Below, in pieces: positions 43,006-51,783 of a stretch of DNA of 64,000 nt; the first letter of the stretch is position 1; every line of letters begins with the position of its first letter. The stretch is from contig OY730477.1 in NCBI GenBank assembly GCA_963422745.1, forward strand, positions 1,798,001-1,862,000, written 5' to 3'. The position numbers and the translations under genes were made by a program. The stretch comes from G963422745 sp963422745 (GTDB taxonomy: Bacteria > Actinomycetota > Acidimicrobiia > Acidimicrobiales > Aldehydirespiratoraceae). The notes beneath the pieces were generated by a model. It was not told the origin of the DNA. It made no database searches and worked only from the letters and a program-made list of their open reading frames with translations.

Positions 43006-43055
43006 GACCGAAACCGCAAACGGCTCCCAAGACCGAAATCGCAAATGGTTCCCAA
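43006..43055. repeat. 25-bp tandem repeat directly before a Shine-Dalgarno
   Basis: GACCGAAACCGCAAACGGCT plus CCCAA (43006-43030) is followed by GACCGAAATCGCAAATGGTT plus CCCAA (43031-43055); three transitions separate them. GGAGG follows at once, then the ATG at 43067. Confidence 0.9.
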
Positions 43056-43066
43056 GGAGGATCAGC

Positions 43067-44047
43067 ATGCCCTCGCCGGAGGTGGCCGCAATTGATATTG
43101 CCAAAGCGTTGTCGGGCGATCCCGGCGAGTTGTCCAAGGTAGGAGCCGAGATCGACAAGGCGTGTCGCGACATCGGCTTCTTCGCAATTGTTGGCCACGG
43201 CATTGATGTCGGCGTGATCGATCGTGTGGTGGAACTAGCCAGAGCGTTCTTTCGCCTCGATCGAGCCGAGAAGGATCTCGTGGCACCGCCGACACAGTTC
43301 GACTTTCGAGGGTATCTCGGTATCGACACAACCTCGCTGGCGGCAACCCTCGGAGCAGAATCACCACCGGATTTGTGCGAGTCGTTCAATGTCTCCGGGT
43401 TTGATGACCCCACGGTCAGGTCACGGGCAACGGTCGCCGGATACGAGGCGATCTTTAGGGAGAACCTGTGGCCCGAACGTCCCGAGGGTTTGAGGGATGC
43501 GTTCGAGGAGTACTACCGTGTGCTCGAAGAGCTGTGCCGGGCAATGCTGCCGATGTTGGCCACAGCGCTGGATCTGCCTCCAGGATGGTTTGACAACAAG
43601 ATCTGCGACCATACGAGCTTGATGCTGTCCAATTGGTATCCGCCGGTGCCGCCCGCCATCCCAAAAGGCCAGCTCCGTCGAGGTGCCCACACCGACTACG
43701 GAGCATTCACGGTGATCTGGGTGGAGCAGATTCCCGGCCTGCAGATCTGTGCCGAAGGGGTCTGGCACGATGTTCACGTCGCACCCGACGCGTTCGTGGT
43801 GAACCTGGGAGATCTGATGGCTCGTTGGACCAACGACCGGTGGGTCTCGACGCTACATCGAGTTGTTGTACCCGACGCAGTAGACGCGGCACGAGACAGA
43901 ATCTCGGTGCCGTTCTTCTTCCAGCCCGCCTTCGGTGCGGTAATCGAAACGATTCCGACGACGATCAACGCTGACCATCCCGCCCGTTACGAACCTGTTG
44001 TGGCTGGCGAGTGGATTACAGCCAAGTCAATGGCGATGCTGGACTGA
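43067..44047 (+). CDS. 2-oxoglutarate/Fe(II) oxygenase (isopenicillin N synthase-like)
   Basis: 326 residues. N-terminal DIOX_N pattern (CRDIGFFAIVGHGID), then the double-stranded beta-helix with Fe ligands HTD (about 208-210) and H in LHRVV (about 264); the Arg of RISVPFFFQP would bind 2-oxoglutarate. These enzymes hydroxylate, demethylate or close rings. SD AAGGAGG is clear. It ends 2 bp from the convergent VOC gene, so it is the last gene of this plus-strand group. Confidence 0.9.
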   Translation: MPSPEVAAIDIAKALSGDPGELSKVGAEIDKACRDIGFFAIVGHGIDVGVIDRVVELARAFFRLDRAEKDLVAPPTQFDFRGYLGIDTTSLAATLGAESPPDLCESFNVSGFDDPTVRSRATVAGYEAIFRENLWPERPEGLRDAFEEYYRVLEELCRAMLPMLATALDLPPGWFDNKICDHTSLMLSNWYPPVPPAIPKGQLRRGAHTDYGAFTVIWVEQIPGLQICAEGVWHDVHVAPDAFVVNLGDLMARWTNDRWVSTLHRVVVPDAVDAARDRISVPFFFQPAFGAVIETIPTTINADHPARYEPVVAGEWITAKSMAMLD

Positions 44048-44049
44048 GA

Positions 44050-44586
44050 CTATTCGATGGTCCAGCCCTCGGGCAGGGTGGCGTCACCAACGAGTTCGTG
44101 GGTGTCGGGATCCTGTTCAATGTCACCAAGGTGCTGCCACAACATCAACTGGTTGCCCCACGGATCCAGAAACGAAGCGTTCGCTCCGCCAAATTCGGTC
44201 CAGAAATGTCGGCGCCACAGCTCGGTTCCCCCCTTGGCCACGGCGGTGTCCATGATCCGATCCATTTCGTCGTCGTCAGACACGAGGATCCATGCCCGGG
44301 TGGTACGTCCACCGTCATGCATACGTCGCCTCCCCCGGTCGGATTCGTCTCTGGGGTCGGGTCTCGGGTCTGTTGCCAGCGATAGACCCATATGCAGGTT
44401 GGGCGTGGGACCCTGAGTGCCGTCGTCCAGTTTGAAGTTTTGACCCGGGACGATCCTGTTGAACACTGCATCAATCCGATCCTCAATCTCCCAACCAAAC
44501 ACCTCGCTGTAGAAGTCGGTGGCGGCGGAGATATCTCCGACCGGAATATCAACGAACACCAAGATGTTGGGGTAGCGGTCGGTCAT
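44050..44586 (-). CDS. VOC family protein
   Basis: 178 residues from the ATG at 44586 with AGGAGGAACC upstream. Glyoxalase-type fold: ILVFVDIPVGDISAATDFYSEVFGWEI, ARAWILVSDDDEMDRIMDTAV-like second half, NASFLDPWGNQLMLWQH ending. Metal His/Glu are not all obvious, so a binding role is possible. An insertion rich in Asp/Arg (residues 76-95) is unusual. Confidence 0.85.
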   Translation of the reverse strand: MTDRYPNILVFVDIPVGDISAATDFYSEVFGWEIEDRIDAVFNRIVPGQNFKLDDGTQGPTPNLHMGLSLATDPRPDPRDESDRGRRRMHDGGRTTRAWILVSDDDEMDRIMDTAVAKGGTELWRRHFWTEFGGANASFLDPWGNQLMLWQHLGDIEQDPDTHELVGDATLPEGWTIE

Positions 44587-44728
44587 GGTTCCTCCTGTTG
44601 AGTGGCCCATGGTTGGTCCCCGATTGGGCTCTGCGGGGTGTTCGCCTAGGCGATTTACATCCGAAAGCGAGCCTTAACTGACTCTGGCTGCATTGATCCT
44701 ACGGCTACATCAATACTGCATCAAATAT

Positions 44729-45060
44729 GGGGTCTGGGTTGATGGTCTGGGTGTCGGGCACTGTTTGCGATGATGATCCTTGGTCTTAGTGGTGGGTTGT
44801 TGGGTTGATGGTCTGGGTGCTGGGCACTGTTTGCGACGATGATCCTTGGTCTCAGCGATGGGGTTGATGTTTGGGTGCTGGGCTCTGACTGGGAGCATGA
44901 TCCTTGGTCTCAGCGATGGGGTTGATGTTTGGGTGCTGGGCACTGATTGCGACGATGATCCTTGGTCTCAGCGATCAGTTGTTGGGTTGTTGGTCAGTGC
45001 GCCGGGCACTGTTTGCGATGATGATCCTGGTCTCAGCGATCAGTTGTTGGTCAGCGCGCT
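44729..45060. repeat. Five-copy tandem array between VOC and amidohydrolase 2
   Basis: GATGATCCTTGGTCTCAGCG-type cores occur at 44772, 44838, 44896, 44954 and 45020 (spacings 66, 58, 58, 66 bp), with GGGTGCTGGGCACTG beside them. The last unit reads into the 3' end of the amidohydrolase (GGTCAGCGCGCTGG resembles GGTCAGTGCGCCGG at 44991). 44587-44728 holds no gene. Confidence 0.88.
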
Positions 45061-46499
45061 GGCCACATCGGCCGTGGTTTCACATTGGCGCGCCGCAACA
45101 GATCGGATCTTGCTTGTCGGGCGGCGGGTACCAGCTCGTTGAGATCGATCCGCGTCAAGATCCCGTCACGCACCACCGGAGAACCTGCAACCCAGACGTC
45201 ACGGACGCTGCGCCCGTCGCTGCCCCACACCAACTGGCGGATCACATCGTCGGCATGCGGAGGCCAAGAGGGACCGGTGCGGTCATGGACAACGAGATCG
45301 GCCTGCTTACCGACCTCGATAGAACCGATCCGGTCGGCCATTCCGATCGCCTCGGCACCCGCGATAGTCAACAATTCGAATGCTGCGTGAGCACCGAAAC
45401 TGTTCGGGTCCATCGCAACATCGCGTGCCAGCCCAGCAAACAGCGCCGCTACACGTAACCCATCTACGGTGTCGCCAGCATTCTCGGAATCACAGCCGAG
45501 CCCTACCCGACCGCCTCGCTTGCACAGATCCAGGTGGCGAAACGATCGGGTCGTGCCCTGCCCGAGGCGAAGGTACGCCCATGGGCAGGCTGCCACCGCT
45601 ACCCGGTGCTCAACGAGGAGGTTGACCTCCTGGTCGTCAAGGTGCACGGCGTGAGCGATCAGCAATTCGGGCCCTAACACCCCGAGTTCGGCGAGATGCA
45701 CAACCGGGCGACGGCCGGTGCGTGCCAGGTAGCGCTCGGGATCCGCAGGGCTGGGCGAGAGATGAAAGGTGAGACCAGTTCGACGCTCACGGGCCAGGGC
45801 CGACGCCGCGCAGACAAGAGCATCCGACATTAGGTCGTGGCCCACAAGGGCAACCCAACCGGTCACCAACGGTCCGTAGTCGGCGTCAAGCACACGCCGT
45901 TGACGGTCAATGACCTCATCGGTTGGTGCGGTGAAGGGGCCATTGTCTGTGTCACAACCCCAGGTGCCCAAAGTAATCCGAGCACCGATCAGGCGAGCGG
46001 CCTTGGCCACGCTGTCGGGGTGCGCGACGGTTCCTGCCTCCACAGTGGTGGTGATCCCGTTGCAAAGCGACTCCGACAGCGTCAAGGTGGCCGAAAGCAG
46101 GTCGTCGTCGCGGCGGTGCTGCTCGTGGATCGGAACCGCCCAGCCAAAGATCGCCTCGTCGGAGGTTATGTCATCGGGAATGGACGACTGAATCAACCGG
46201 TCGCCGGTGAGATGTTGATGGGCGTTGACATAGCCCGGGACTACGAGATCATCGCATTCGCCGATTGTTGTAGCCTCGGGGTGACGAGCGATCACATCGC
46301 AGCGCTGTCCCACATCCACGATGAGATCATTGGCGATTGCCACTGCACCATCGGCAATCACCGAACGTTGCGCCGACATCGTGACGACGGTGCCGCAGAT
46401 GATGGTATGGGCCGGTAATTCAGATGAGTGTTCGGTGGCGGAAAGCTCGGCAGTTCTCAAAGGCAAATCGACTGGCGCTGTAGGATGCGAATCAACCAC
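45051..46499 (-). CDS. Amidohydrolase (deaminase-like), paralogue 2
   Basis: 482 residues. Metal ligands NAHQH, TFHLSPSP, IAHAVHLDD and GCDSENAGD line up with paralogue 1 at 41595, and the HxxE Glu is again Pro (FHLSP), so both share the same unusual active site. The first 30 residues are extra. GTG start overlaps the upstream VOC gene by 8 bases. Its 3' end is part of an intergenic repeat array. Substrate unknown; same pathway as paralogue 1 is likely. Confidence 0.88.
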   Translation of the reverse strand: MVDSHPTAPVDLPLRTAELSATEHSSELPAHTIICGTVVTMSAQRSVIADGAVAIANDLIVDVGQRCDVIARHPEATTIGECDDLVVPGYVNAHQHLTGDRLIQSSIPDDITSDEAIFGWAVPIHEQHRRDDDLLSATLTLSESLCNGITTTVEAGTVAHPDSVAKAARLIGARITLGTWGCDTDNGPFTAPTDEVIDRQRRVLDADYGPLVTGWVALVGHDLMSDALVCAASALARERRTGLTFHLSPSPADPERYLARTGRRPVVHLAELGVLGPELLIAHAVHLDDQEVNLLVEHRVAVAACPWAYLRLGQGTTRSFRHLDLCKRGGRVGLGCDSENAGDTVDGLRVAALFAGLARDVAMDPNSFGAHAAFELLTIAGAEAIGMADRIGSIEVGKQADLVVHDRTGPSWPPHADDVIRQLVWGSDGRSVRDVWVAGSPVVRDGILTRIDLNELVPAARQARSDLLRRANVKPRPMWPAR

Positions 46500-46965
46500 C
46501 CCAGTGCTGCCTGGCGGTCACGTAGACCCCCTGATCCCAGGAAAACTCGACCATATTTCCGTCTGGGTCGCGCAACATGCAGATGTAGCCGATCGGCGGG
46601 GGCATCATTGTGGGGGGCATCGCTAGACAGCCCGCCTCGCTGCCTTGTTCGGCGATCGCATCAACGTCGTGTTGTGTCGGCATTTCGATGCCAAGGTGCG
46701 CAAACGGAGCTAGTGTGGCCTTTGGAATGCCCTTGAACGGATCGAGTTCGGGACTGAATTGGGCCAGCACCAAGATGAAGGGATTGTCCGGTTCGGGCAT
46801 ACCAAGCCAGGCGCCACGGCCTGTCTGGTCCTCGCGCTCATCAAGTAGTTCCATCGGCGTGAACTTTGTGTACCAGGACAGGGTGGAGTCCATGTCGGTA
46901 ACGCGCAGCGCTATATGGGTCCAGCGTGGCGTGGCCGGATGGATGCTATGGATAGGTTCGTTCAT
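46492..46965 (-). CDS. VOC family protein
   Basis: 157 residues. WTHIALRVTDMDSTLSWYTKF starts the first module, APFAHLGIEM carries a central His and CMLRDPDGNMVEFSW the closing Glu, the usual metal site of lactoylglutathione lyase/dioxygenase relatives. It is co-transcribed with amidohydrolase 2 (8-base overlap), and a perfect GntR operator lies 43 bp upstream. Confidence 0.88.
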   Translation of the reverse strand: MNEPIHSIHPATPRWTHIALRVTDMDSTLSWYTKFTPMELLDEREDQTGRGAWLGMPEPDNPFILVLAQFSPELDPFKGIPKATLAPFAHLGIEMPTQHDVDAIAEQGSEAGCLAMPPTMMPPPIGYICMLRDPDGNMVEFSWDQGVYVTARQHWGG

Positions 46966-47008
46966 CGGATTCTCCAGGCCGCTGGTACCTGGGTGACGCT
47001 AGCAGAAA

Positions 47009-47019
47009 TGGTCAGACCA
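47009..47019. promoter_or_regulatory. FadR/GntR-type operator before the VOC-amidohydrolase operon
   Basis: TGGTCAGACCA, which read on the minus strand is TGGTCTGACCA, the same 11-mer as at 21892 and 24778. It lies 43 bp before the VOC start at 46965, a normal operator position. Confidence 0.7.
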
Positions 47020-47083
47020 ACAGGTCCAAGCAGTCGGCCGGTTGAGCGCATAGACCCAATAAGTGCAAGGACAATTGAACGGG

Positions 47084-48556
47084 TTAGCGCATAATGAACG
47101 GATTCGCGACCGAGGACTGTTGAGCCATCCAGACAGACTTGGTCTGCAAGTATTGCATCATTCCCTCAATGCCGCTTTCGCGTCCGAGGCCGCTTTGCTT
47201 CCAACCCCCGAAAGGCGAGTTGAATCCAACCGCCCGGTAGGTATTCACCCACACGGTGCCAGCATGGAGTGCGTCGGACACTCGCATGGCCCGCGCCAAG
47301 TCTCGGGTCCACACACCGGCGGCCAAGCCGAAGTTGACGTCGTTGGCGATGCGAATCGCCTCGGATTCCGTGTCAAACGGGATCACCGCCAGCACCGGTC
47401 CAAATACCTCTTCTTGAGCGATGCGCATATCGTTGGTGACCCCGGTGAACACCGTGGGTTGCACGAACCGTGTTCCCAGCGCACCAGGGCCCGTGTAAAC
47501 GTCTCCGCCCAGCACGCACTGCGCACCGCCCGCCCGGGCGATATCAAGATAGTTGAGAACCTTGCGGAATTGCGGTTCAGTCGTCACCGGACCGACATGG
47601 GTGTCACGTGACATAGGGTCGCCGATAATGGCCGAACCGGCCACCTCAATCAGGCGCTCAACGAAACGATCGTGCAGGCTGCGCTGTACCAGTGCCCGAG
47701 AGCCAGCAATACAGGTCTGCCCCGTGGCGGCAAAAATTCCCGAGATAACGCCGATCACAGATGCCTCGAAGTCAGCATCTTCAAACACGATGTTGGGCGA
47801 CTTACCACCTAACTCCAAGGTAACCCTCTTCAATTGCTTCGCCGCAGACTCATAGATGCGCCGGCCGGTGGTATCGGAGCCGGTGAATGCGATCTTGACG
47901 ATGTTGGGATGGTCAACGATCGCCTGGCCGCATTCGTGACCGAAGCCGGTAACAACGTTTACAACGCCCGGAGGAAATCCAGCCTCCTCAATGAGCGCCA
48001 TGAACTCCAAAGTGGACGTTGACGTAAACTCCGAGGGTTTGATCACGCAGGTGTTGCCAGCGGCAAGGGCCGGGGCCAGCTTCCACGACAACAACAACAG
48101 CGGCGAGTTCCAGGCCGTGATAAGACCAACCACACCGAGCGGTTCGTGTTTAGTGTAGTTCAACACGCCAGGTCGATCCAGCGGAATGACCGATCCCTCA
48201 ATCTTGTCGGCGAGACCCCCGTAGTAGCGGTACCAGCCGGCCATTGCCTCGGTCTGTCCAGCCATCTCGGCGATCAACTTGCCGTTGTCACGTACTTCAA
48301 TCTCCCCGAGCCGTGGTGCCTCACGCTCGATTAGATCAGCGAGCCGGTTTAGGAGACGCCCCCGAGCAGTTGCGGTGGTGGCGGACCAACCGGCGAACGC
48401 CTTGGTGGCTGCACTAACAGCAGCGTCAACATCGGCCGCGCAAGCCCGTGCGATCCGTGCCCAGATCTTGCCGGTATAGGGATTGTCACTATCAAAGTAC
48501 TCGTTGGACGCCGCCGGTACCGTCGAGCCGCCGATTGAGAGGTCATAGGTCTGCAT
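47084..48556 (-). CDS. Aldehyde dehydrogenase (NAD(P)-dependent)
   Basis: 490 residues, standard length. Catalytic Cys282 in GQTCIAGSR, general-base Glu248 in TLELGGKSP, Asn150 in TAWNSP, and cofactor motif FTGSDTTG. It oxidises an aldehyde to an acid, here perhaps the product of the GMC oxidoreductase or a demethylation. It could also be a betaine-aldehyde type enzyme; sequence alone cannot decide. Stop and downstream DNA show a partial direct repeat (GGTTGAGCGCAT at 47040, GGGTTAGCGCAT at 47081). Confidence 0.94.
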   Translation of the reverse strand: MQTYDLSIGGSTVPAASNEYFDSDNPYTGKIWARIARACAADVDAAVSAATKAFAGWSATTATARGRLLNRLADLIEREAPRLGEIEVRDNGKLIAEMAGQTEAMAGWYRYYGGLADKIEGSVIPLDRPGVLNYTKHEPLGVVGLITAWNSPLLLLSWKLAPALAAGNTCVIKPSEFTSTSTLEFMALIEEAGFPPGVVNVVTGFGHECGQAIVDHPNIVKIAFTGSDTTGRRIYESAAKQLKRVTLELGGKSPNIVFEDADFEASVIGVISGIFAATGQTCIAGSRALVQRSLHDRFVERLIEVAGSAIIGDPMSRDTHVGPVTTEPQFRKVLNYLDIARAGGAQCVLGGDVYTGPGALGTRFVQPTVFTGVTNDMRIAQEEVFGPVLAVIPFDTESEAIRIANDVNFGLAAGVWTRDLARAMRVSDALHAGTVWVNTYRAVGFNSPFGGWKQSGLGRESGIEGMMQYLQTKSVWMAQQSSVANPFIMR

Positions 48557-48718
48557 AGTTGGTTTCTATAGCATCCCCGACCGGATGTACCGGCCCGGAT
48601 CAAGAACGGTTGTTTGAGCCGTTGTAAGGGTCTGCGGAGATAACGGACTATCTCCGCATCCAAAAGGCGCATTCAATATGGCAGATTCAATATGGAGCGG
48701 ACCCAAAAGACGGCTTCG

Positions 48719-48816
48719 GTGGGTGATGCCATGTCATGCTTGGTGGCTTCGATCTAGGCAAGGTGGTTGGGTTGACCTTCCTGGGTGGGTGATGCCAGGT
48801 GATGTTTGGTGGTTTC
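48719..48816. repeat. Two-copy intergenic repeat, 65-bp period
   Basis: GGTGGGTGATGCCATGTCAT at 48719 and GGTGGGTGATGCCAGGTGAT at 48784, each followed by GYTTGGTGGYTTC. A separate short repeat (ATTCAATATGG) occurs at 48671 and 48685. The remaining bases between 48557 and 48835 show no gene. Confidence 0.78.
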
Positions 48817-48835
48817 TTTCCCTTGCGCACGTTGG

Positions 48836-49939
48836 CTACGCGGAACCCCAAACCGCATCGGCGTGAGCGGCGGCGTCGTCTATCACCCGCAGGACCCGGG
48901 CCCGCATGGCGTCCAGTTCCGCCTCGGATATGGCTTTCTGGCCAAGCCGGTATCGGGCGTAGACCCCGTGAAGAATGCAGGCGGTCTTGAAACGGTTGAA
49001 CACCCGGTAATAATCGAGATTCGACACATCGCGGCCGGTTAGGTCGGCGTATCGGGCGACAAGATATTCCCGGTCGGGAAAACCAGGTGCGAGGCTGGGT
49101 GCCTCGGTGACATCACCGAAGGCATCGTCGGGCCGAATCCAGGCGTTCATTGAATAGCCGAGGTCCGCAAGCGGATCGCCAAGTGTGGCGATCTCCCAGT
49201 CGACGACGGCCGCGACCCGAGCGTCGGGTCCGAACATGACGTTGTGAGTTCCATAGTCGCCGTGTACGACGGTGGCGCGACCCTGTTCGGGAACATCGGC
49301 TCCGAGTCGTTCGTGCAACATATGGATCCGTGGATCGTCAAGGCCCGCCGCTTCGGTTGACGATATCCACGACCTGTACCATGTACGGGTCTGGCGCTGC
49401 ACGTAGCTTTCTCTTCGGCCGAGCCCAGCGAGCCCGATCTCGTCAATATCAAGGGAGTGGATGGCGGCGAGGGTGTCAATCCACGATTCGGCGGCCCGTA
49501 AACGATGTTCGTGGGTGACTTCGTCCACATCATTGACTGTGTGCCACGCCTTGCCGTCGACGAGTCCCATCACATAAAACGGTGCCCCTGTGACTGACGT
49601 GTCGGCACAGAACGCTAGAGGTTCCGGGACAGGAATGCGGTTCCACATGGCGGAAATACAAGCCCACTCGCGGCTCATGTCGTGCGCTTTGGGCAGCAAG
49701 GTCCCAAGTGGTGGTCGGCGGATCACCGCTGTATGGGTGTTGTCTGCGGAGCTAATACGGTAGGTGAGGTTGGAATGTCCGCCGGAGAGCCTGCGCCAAC
49801 GAAACGGGGCCTGTAGGCCCGGAACCCGGTCGGTCACCCAGGCTTCAACTGATGCGATCTCATAGCCCGCCGTGGTTGCCTTGCTGTTCGTTTCGTTTGG
49901 TGTACCGGCTTGTTGTGTCGTCGTGGCGTACTCGTTCAT
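48836..49939 (-). CDS. APH-type phosphotransferase (ACAD10-like)
   Basis: 367 residues from the ATG at 49939. Protein-kinase-like fold: RRLSGGHSNLTYRI, AVIRRPPLGTLLPKAHDMSREW, catalytic VVHGDYGTHNVMF and metal-binding AAVVDWEIATLGDPLADLGY. This subfamily is linked to CoA/acyl-CoA dehydrogenase pathways more than to drug resistance and phosphorylates small hydroxyl compounds. It stands between ALDH and the ABC genes on the same strand. Confidence 0.9.
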   Translation of the reverse strand: MNEYATTTQQAGTPNETNSKATTAGYEIASVEAWVTDRVPGLQAPFRWRRLSGGHSNLTYRISSADNTHTAVIRRPPLGTLLPKAHDMSREWACISAMWNRIPVPEPLAFCADTSVTGAPFYVMGLVDGKAWHTVNDVDEVTHEHRLRAAESWIDTLAAIHSLDIDEIGLAGLGRRESYVQRQTRTWYRSWISSTEAAGLDDPRIHMLHERLGADVPEQGRATVVHGDYGTHNVMFGPDARVAAVVDWEIATLGDPLADLGYSMNAWIRPDDAFGDVTEAPSLAPGFPDREYLVARYADLTGRDVSNLDYYRVFNRFKTACILHGVYARYRLGQKAISEAELDAMRARVLRVIDDAAAHADAVWGSA

Positions 49940-50036
49940 CGGGTTGCCGGTTGCTATCAGCTGTGGATCAGATCTCGTGTTGTGGGAAAAAGATCGTTTG
50001 TTGGTTCCTTGGTGCGACGATTCGGGCAAGCGGTGG

Positions 50037-50783
50037 TCACGTCCGTTCGCCGATCTGGAATCGGGCCAAGGCACGGCCTCCGATAAGCGCTGCGATAACG
50101 ACGACAAGCACCGAGCCAATGATCGCGGCGACAAGATTGAGTTGGGGATCGTACAGATCAGGATCAGGGATTGAGATGAACGCGTGAGCCCACCCATCGG
50201 CATATTCACGGATCGAAAGCCATCGCAGGCCATTAAACAGGTTCGTGATGAACAGCTCCCAAACGAACACATAGATGAGTCCGACGACTATGGCCCTATG
50301 GGTGACCGCACTCAATGCAACGAAGACGACGGTGTAGATAATCGCACCAGCCGCGGCGGTCAACGTCAGTCCGAACATTAGCCCGTAGGTTGTTGGGCTG
50401 CCCATGACTATCCAGGTAGCGGCCAGCGATGCAGGCGTTACCACAAGGACAGCCACCGCTACTGCCACGGTGATCTTGACTGCCAGGATTCGTTGACGCG
50501 ATATCGGTTTGGAGAGCAAGAACACAACTGTTCCTCCCTCAATCTCCGAACCGAGGGCTCCTGTGCCGAGGATCAGTGCCAGGATCGGGACGAGCATGCC
50601 CACCATCAACACACCTGACATGCCTACAGCGAACTCAGCGTCGTCTAGGGGCCCCGACGAATCGCCCAACAGTTGGTAGATGAGACCGATGATCGTCGGC
50701 AACAACATAACGGCCATGACGATAATTGTCCAGCGCCGCCCGAGAATCTGACGCGCGGCGAGCTGCGCAAGTACCCGATTCAT
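50037..50783 (-). CDS. ABC-2 type permease
   Basis: 248 residues from ATG 50783. Six hydrophobic segments; the motif EIEGGTVVFLLSKPISRQRIL is typical of ABC-2 (NosY-like) permeases. It follows its ATPase by 13 bases and is the last of four genes forming two ATPase/permease pairs. Cargo unknown. Confidence 0.9.
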   Translation of the reverse strand: MNRVLAQLAARQILGRRWTIIVMAVMLLPTIIGLIYQLLGDSSGPLDDAEFAVGMSGVLMVGMLVPILALILGTGALGSEIEGGTVVFLLSKPISRQRILAVKITVAVAVAVLVVTPASLAATWIVMGSPTTYGLMFGLTLTAAAGAIIYTVVFVALSAVTHRAIVVGLIYVFVWELFITNLFNGLRWLSIREYADGWAHAFISIPDPDLYDPQLNLVAAIIGSVLVVVIAALIGGRALARFQIGERT

Positions 50784-50796
50784 GTCAACACCGTGC

Positions 50797-51783
50797 TCAT
50801 GTTGCCACCAGGTAGGCGAATACGTTTTCCAAGGAATCGTCGGCGGGTTGCAGTTCATACAGGTCCACCCCGCTGGAACGAATCAACTCGGCAACGGTTT
50901 GGGTGAATACCCCGTAATCAGTGGTTTGGACCTCCATGGCGTCTTCGTGAAACGACAACAAAGAGACCTCATCACGATTCACGATCTGGGCGGCCAATAC
51001 CCGGTTGTTGCTGGTACGAATCGTGAATGCATGCGGACGGTTGGTCATGAGTCTACGAATTCGCCGGAAGTTGCCCGACGCCGCCAGCCTCCCGTTGATC
51101 ACGACCAATACGTCCTCTGCGAGATGCTCAACGTCAGAGAGTATGTGTGAACTGAAAACCACGGTGCGGCCTTCGTCGCCGAAGTCCTTGAGCATCTCGG
51201 TCATCTGAGCGCGTTGGCGGGGATCGGTCCCATTGAAGGGCTCGTCAAGAATCAGGATTGCGGGATCGTGAACGAGTGCCGCAGCCACCTTAGCCCGTTG
51301 CCGCATGCCTTTGGAGTAGCCACCCATCTTGCGGTGCATAGCATCGGTGAGGTCAACCCTTTCAATCGCTAGCAGGGCCGCGGCTTCTGGGTCGTCAATC
51401 CCATGAAGCTCGGCACCGTAGAGGGCGTATTCCCATGCGCTAAGGAACGTGTACAGCGTGTCCCGCTCGGGGACGAGTCCTACCTGGTTCCACATTTCGG
51501 TGTTGGCCCAGGTCGGCGATCCAGCCACGGTCACGGTTCCCGAAGACGGTTTCAGGAGTCCCGACATGGTGTGCAACAGGGTTGTTTTGCCTGCACCGTT
51601 AGGTCCGAGAAGGCCCGTTACGCCCGGGCCGAGGTCAAAGGTGATGTCGTTGACCGCGACCACATCGCCGAACCAGCGGCTCACTGACCGCAACGAGATC
51701 GTGGCATTGGGATTAAGTGGAACCCGATCGGCGGGAATCGGTGGTGCCGGAGGCAACGTTGAGTACCCGTCCGTAGAGTTCAC
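50797..51783 (-). CDS. ABC transporter ATPase
   Basis: 328 residues from a GTG overlapping the upstream permease stop (GTGA). Walker A GPNGAGKTT, signature GGYSKGMRQRAKVAAAL, Walker B ILILDEPFNGTD, H-loop SSHIL. A C-terminal extension (ENVFAYLVAT) is typical of ABC-2 exporter ATPases. Pairs with the permease at 50037. Confidence 0.93.
   Translation of the reverse strand: MNSTDGYSTLPPAPPIPADRVPLNPNATISLRSVSRWFGDVVAVNDITFDLGPGVTGLLGPNGAGKTTLLHTMSGLLKPSSGTVTVAGSPTWANTEMWNQVGLVPERDTLYTFLSAWEYALYGAELHGIDDPEAAALLAIERVDLTDAMHRKMGGYSKGMRQRAKVAAALVHDPAILILDEPFNGTDPRQRAQMTEMLKDFGDEGRTVVFSSHILSDVEHLAEDVLVVINGRLAASGNFRRIRRLMTNRPHAFTIRTSNNRVLAAQIVNRDEVSLLSFHEDAMEVQTTDYGVFTQTVAELIRSSGVDLYELQPADDSLENVFAYLVAT

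Noticed and set aside
48836..49939. Aminoglycoside resistance gene
   Set aside because: The APH fold is present, but the subfamily motifs (VDWEIATLGDPLADLGY) and context fit metabolic ACAD10-like kinases.
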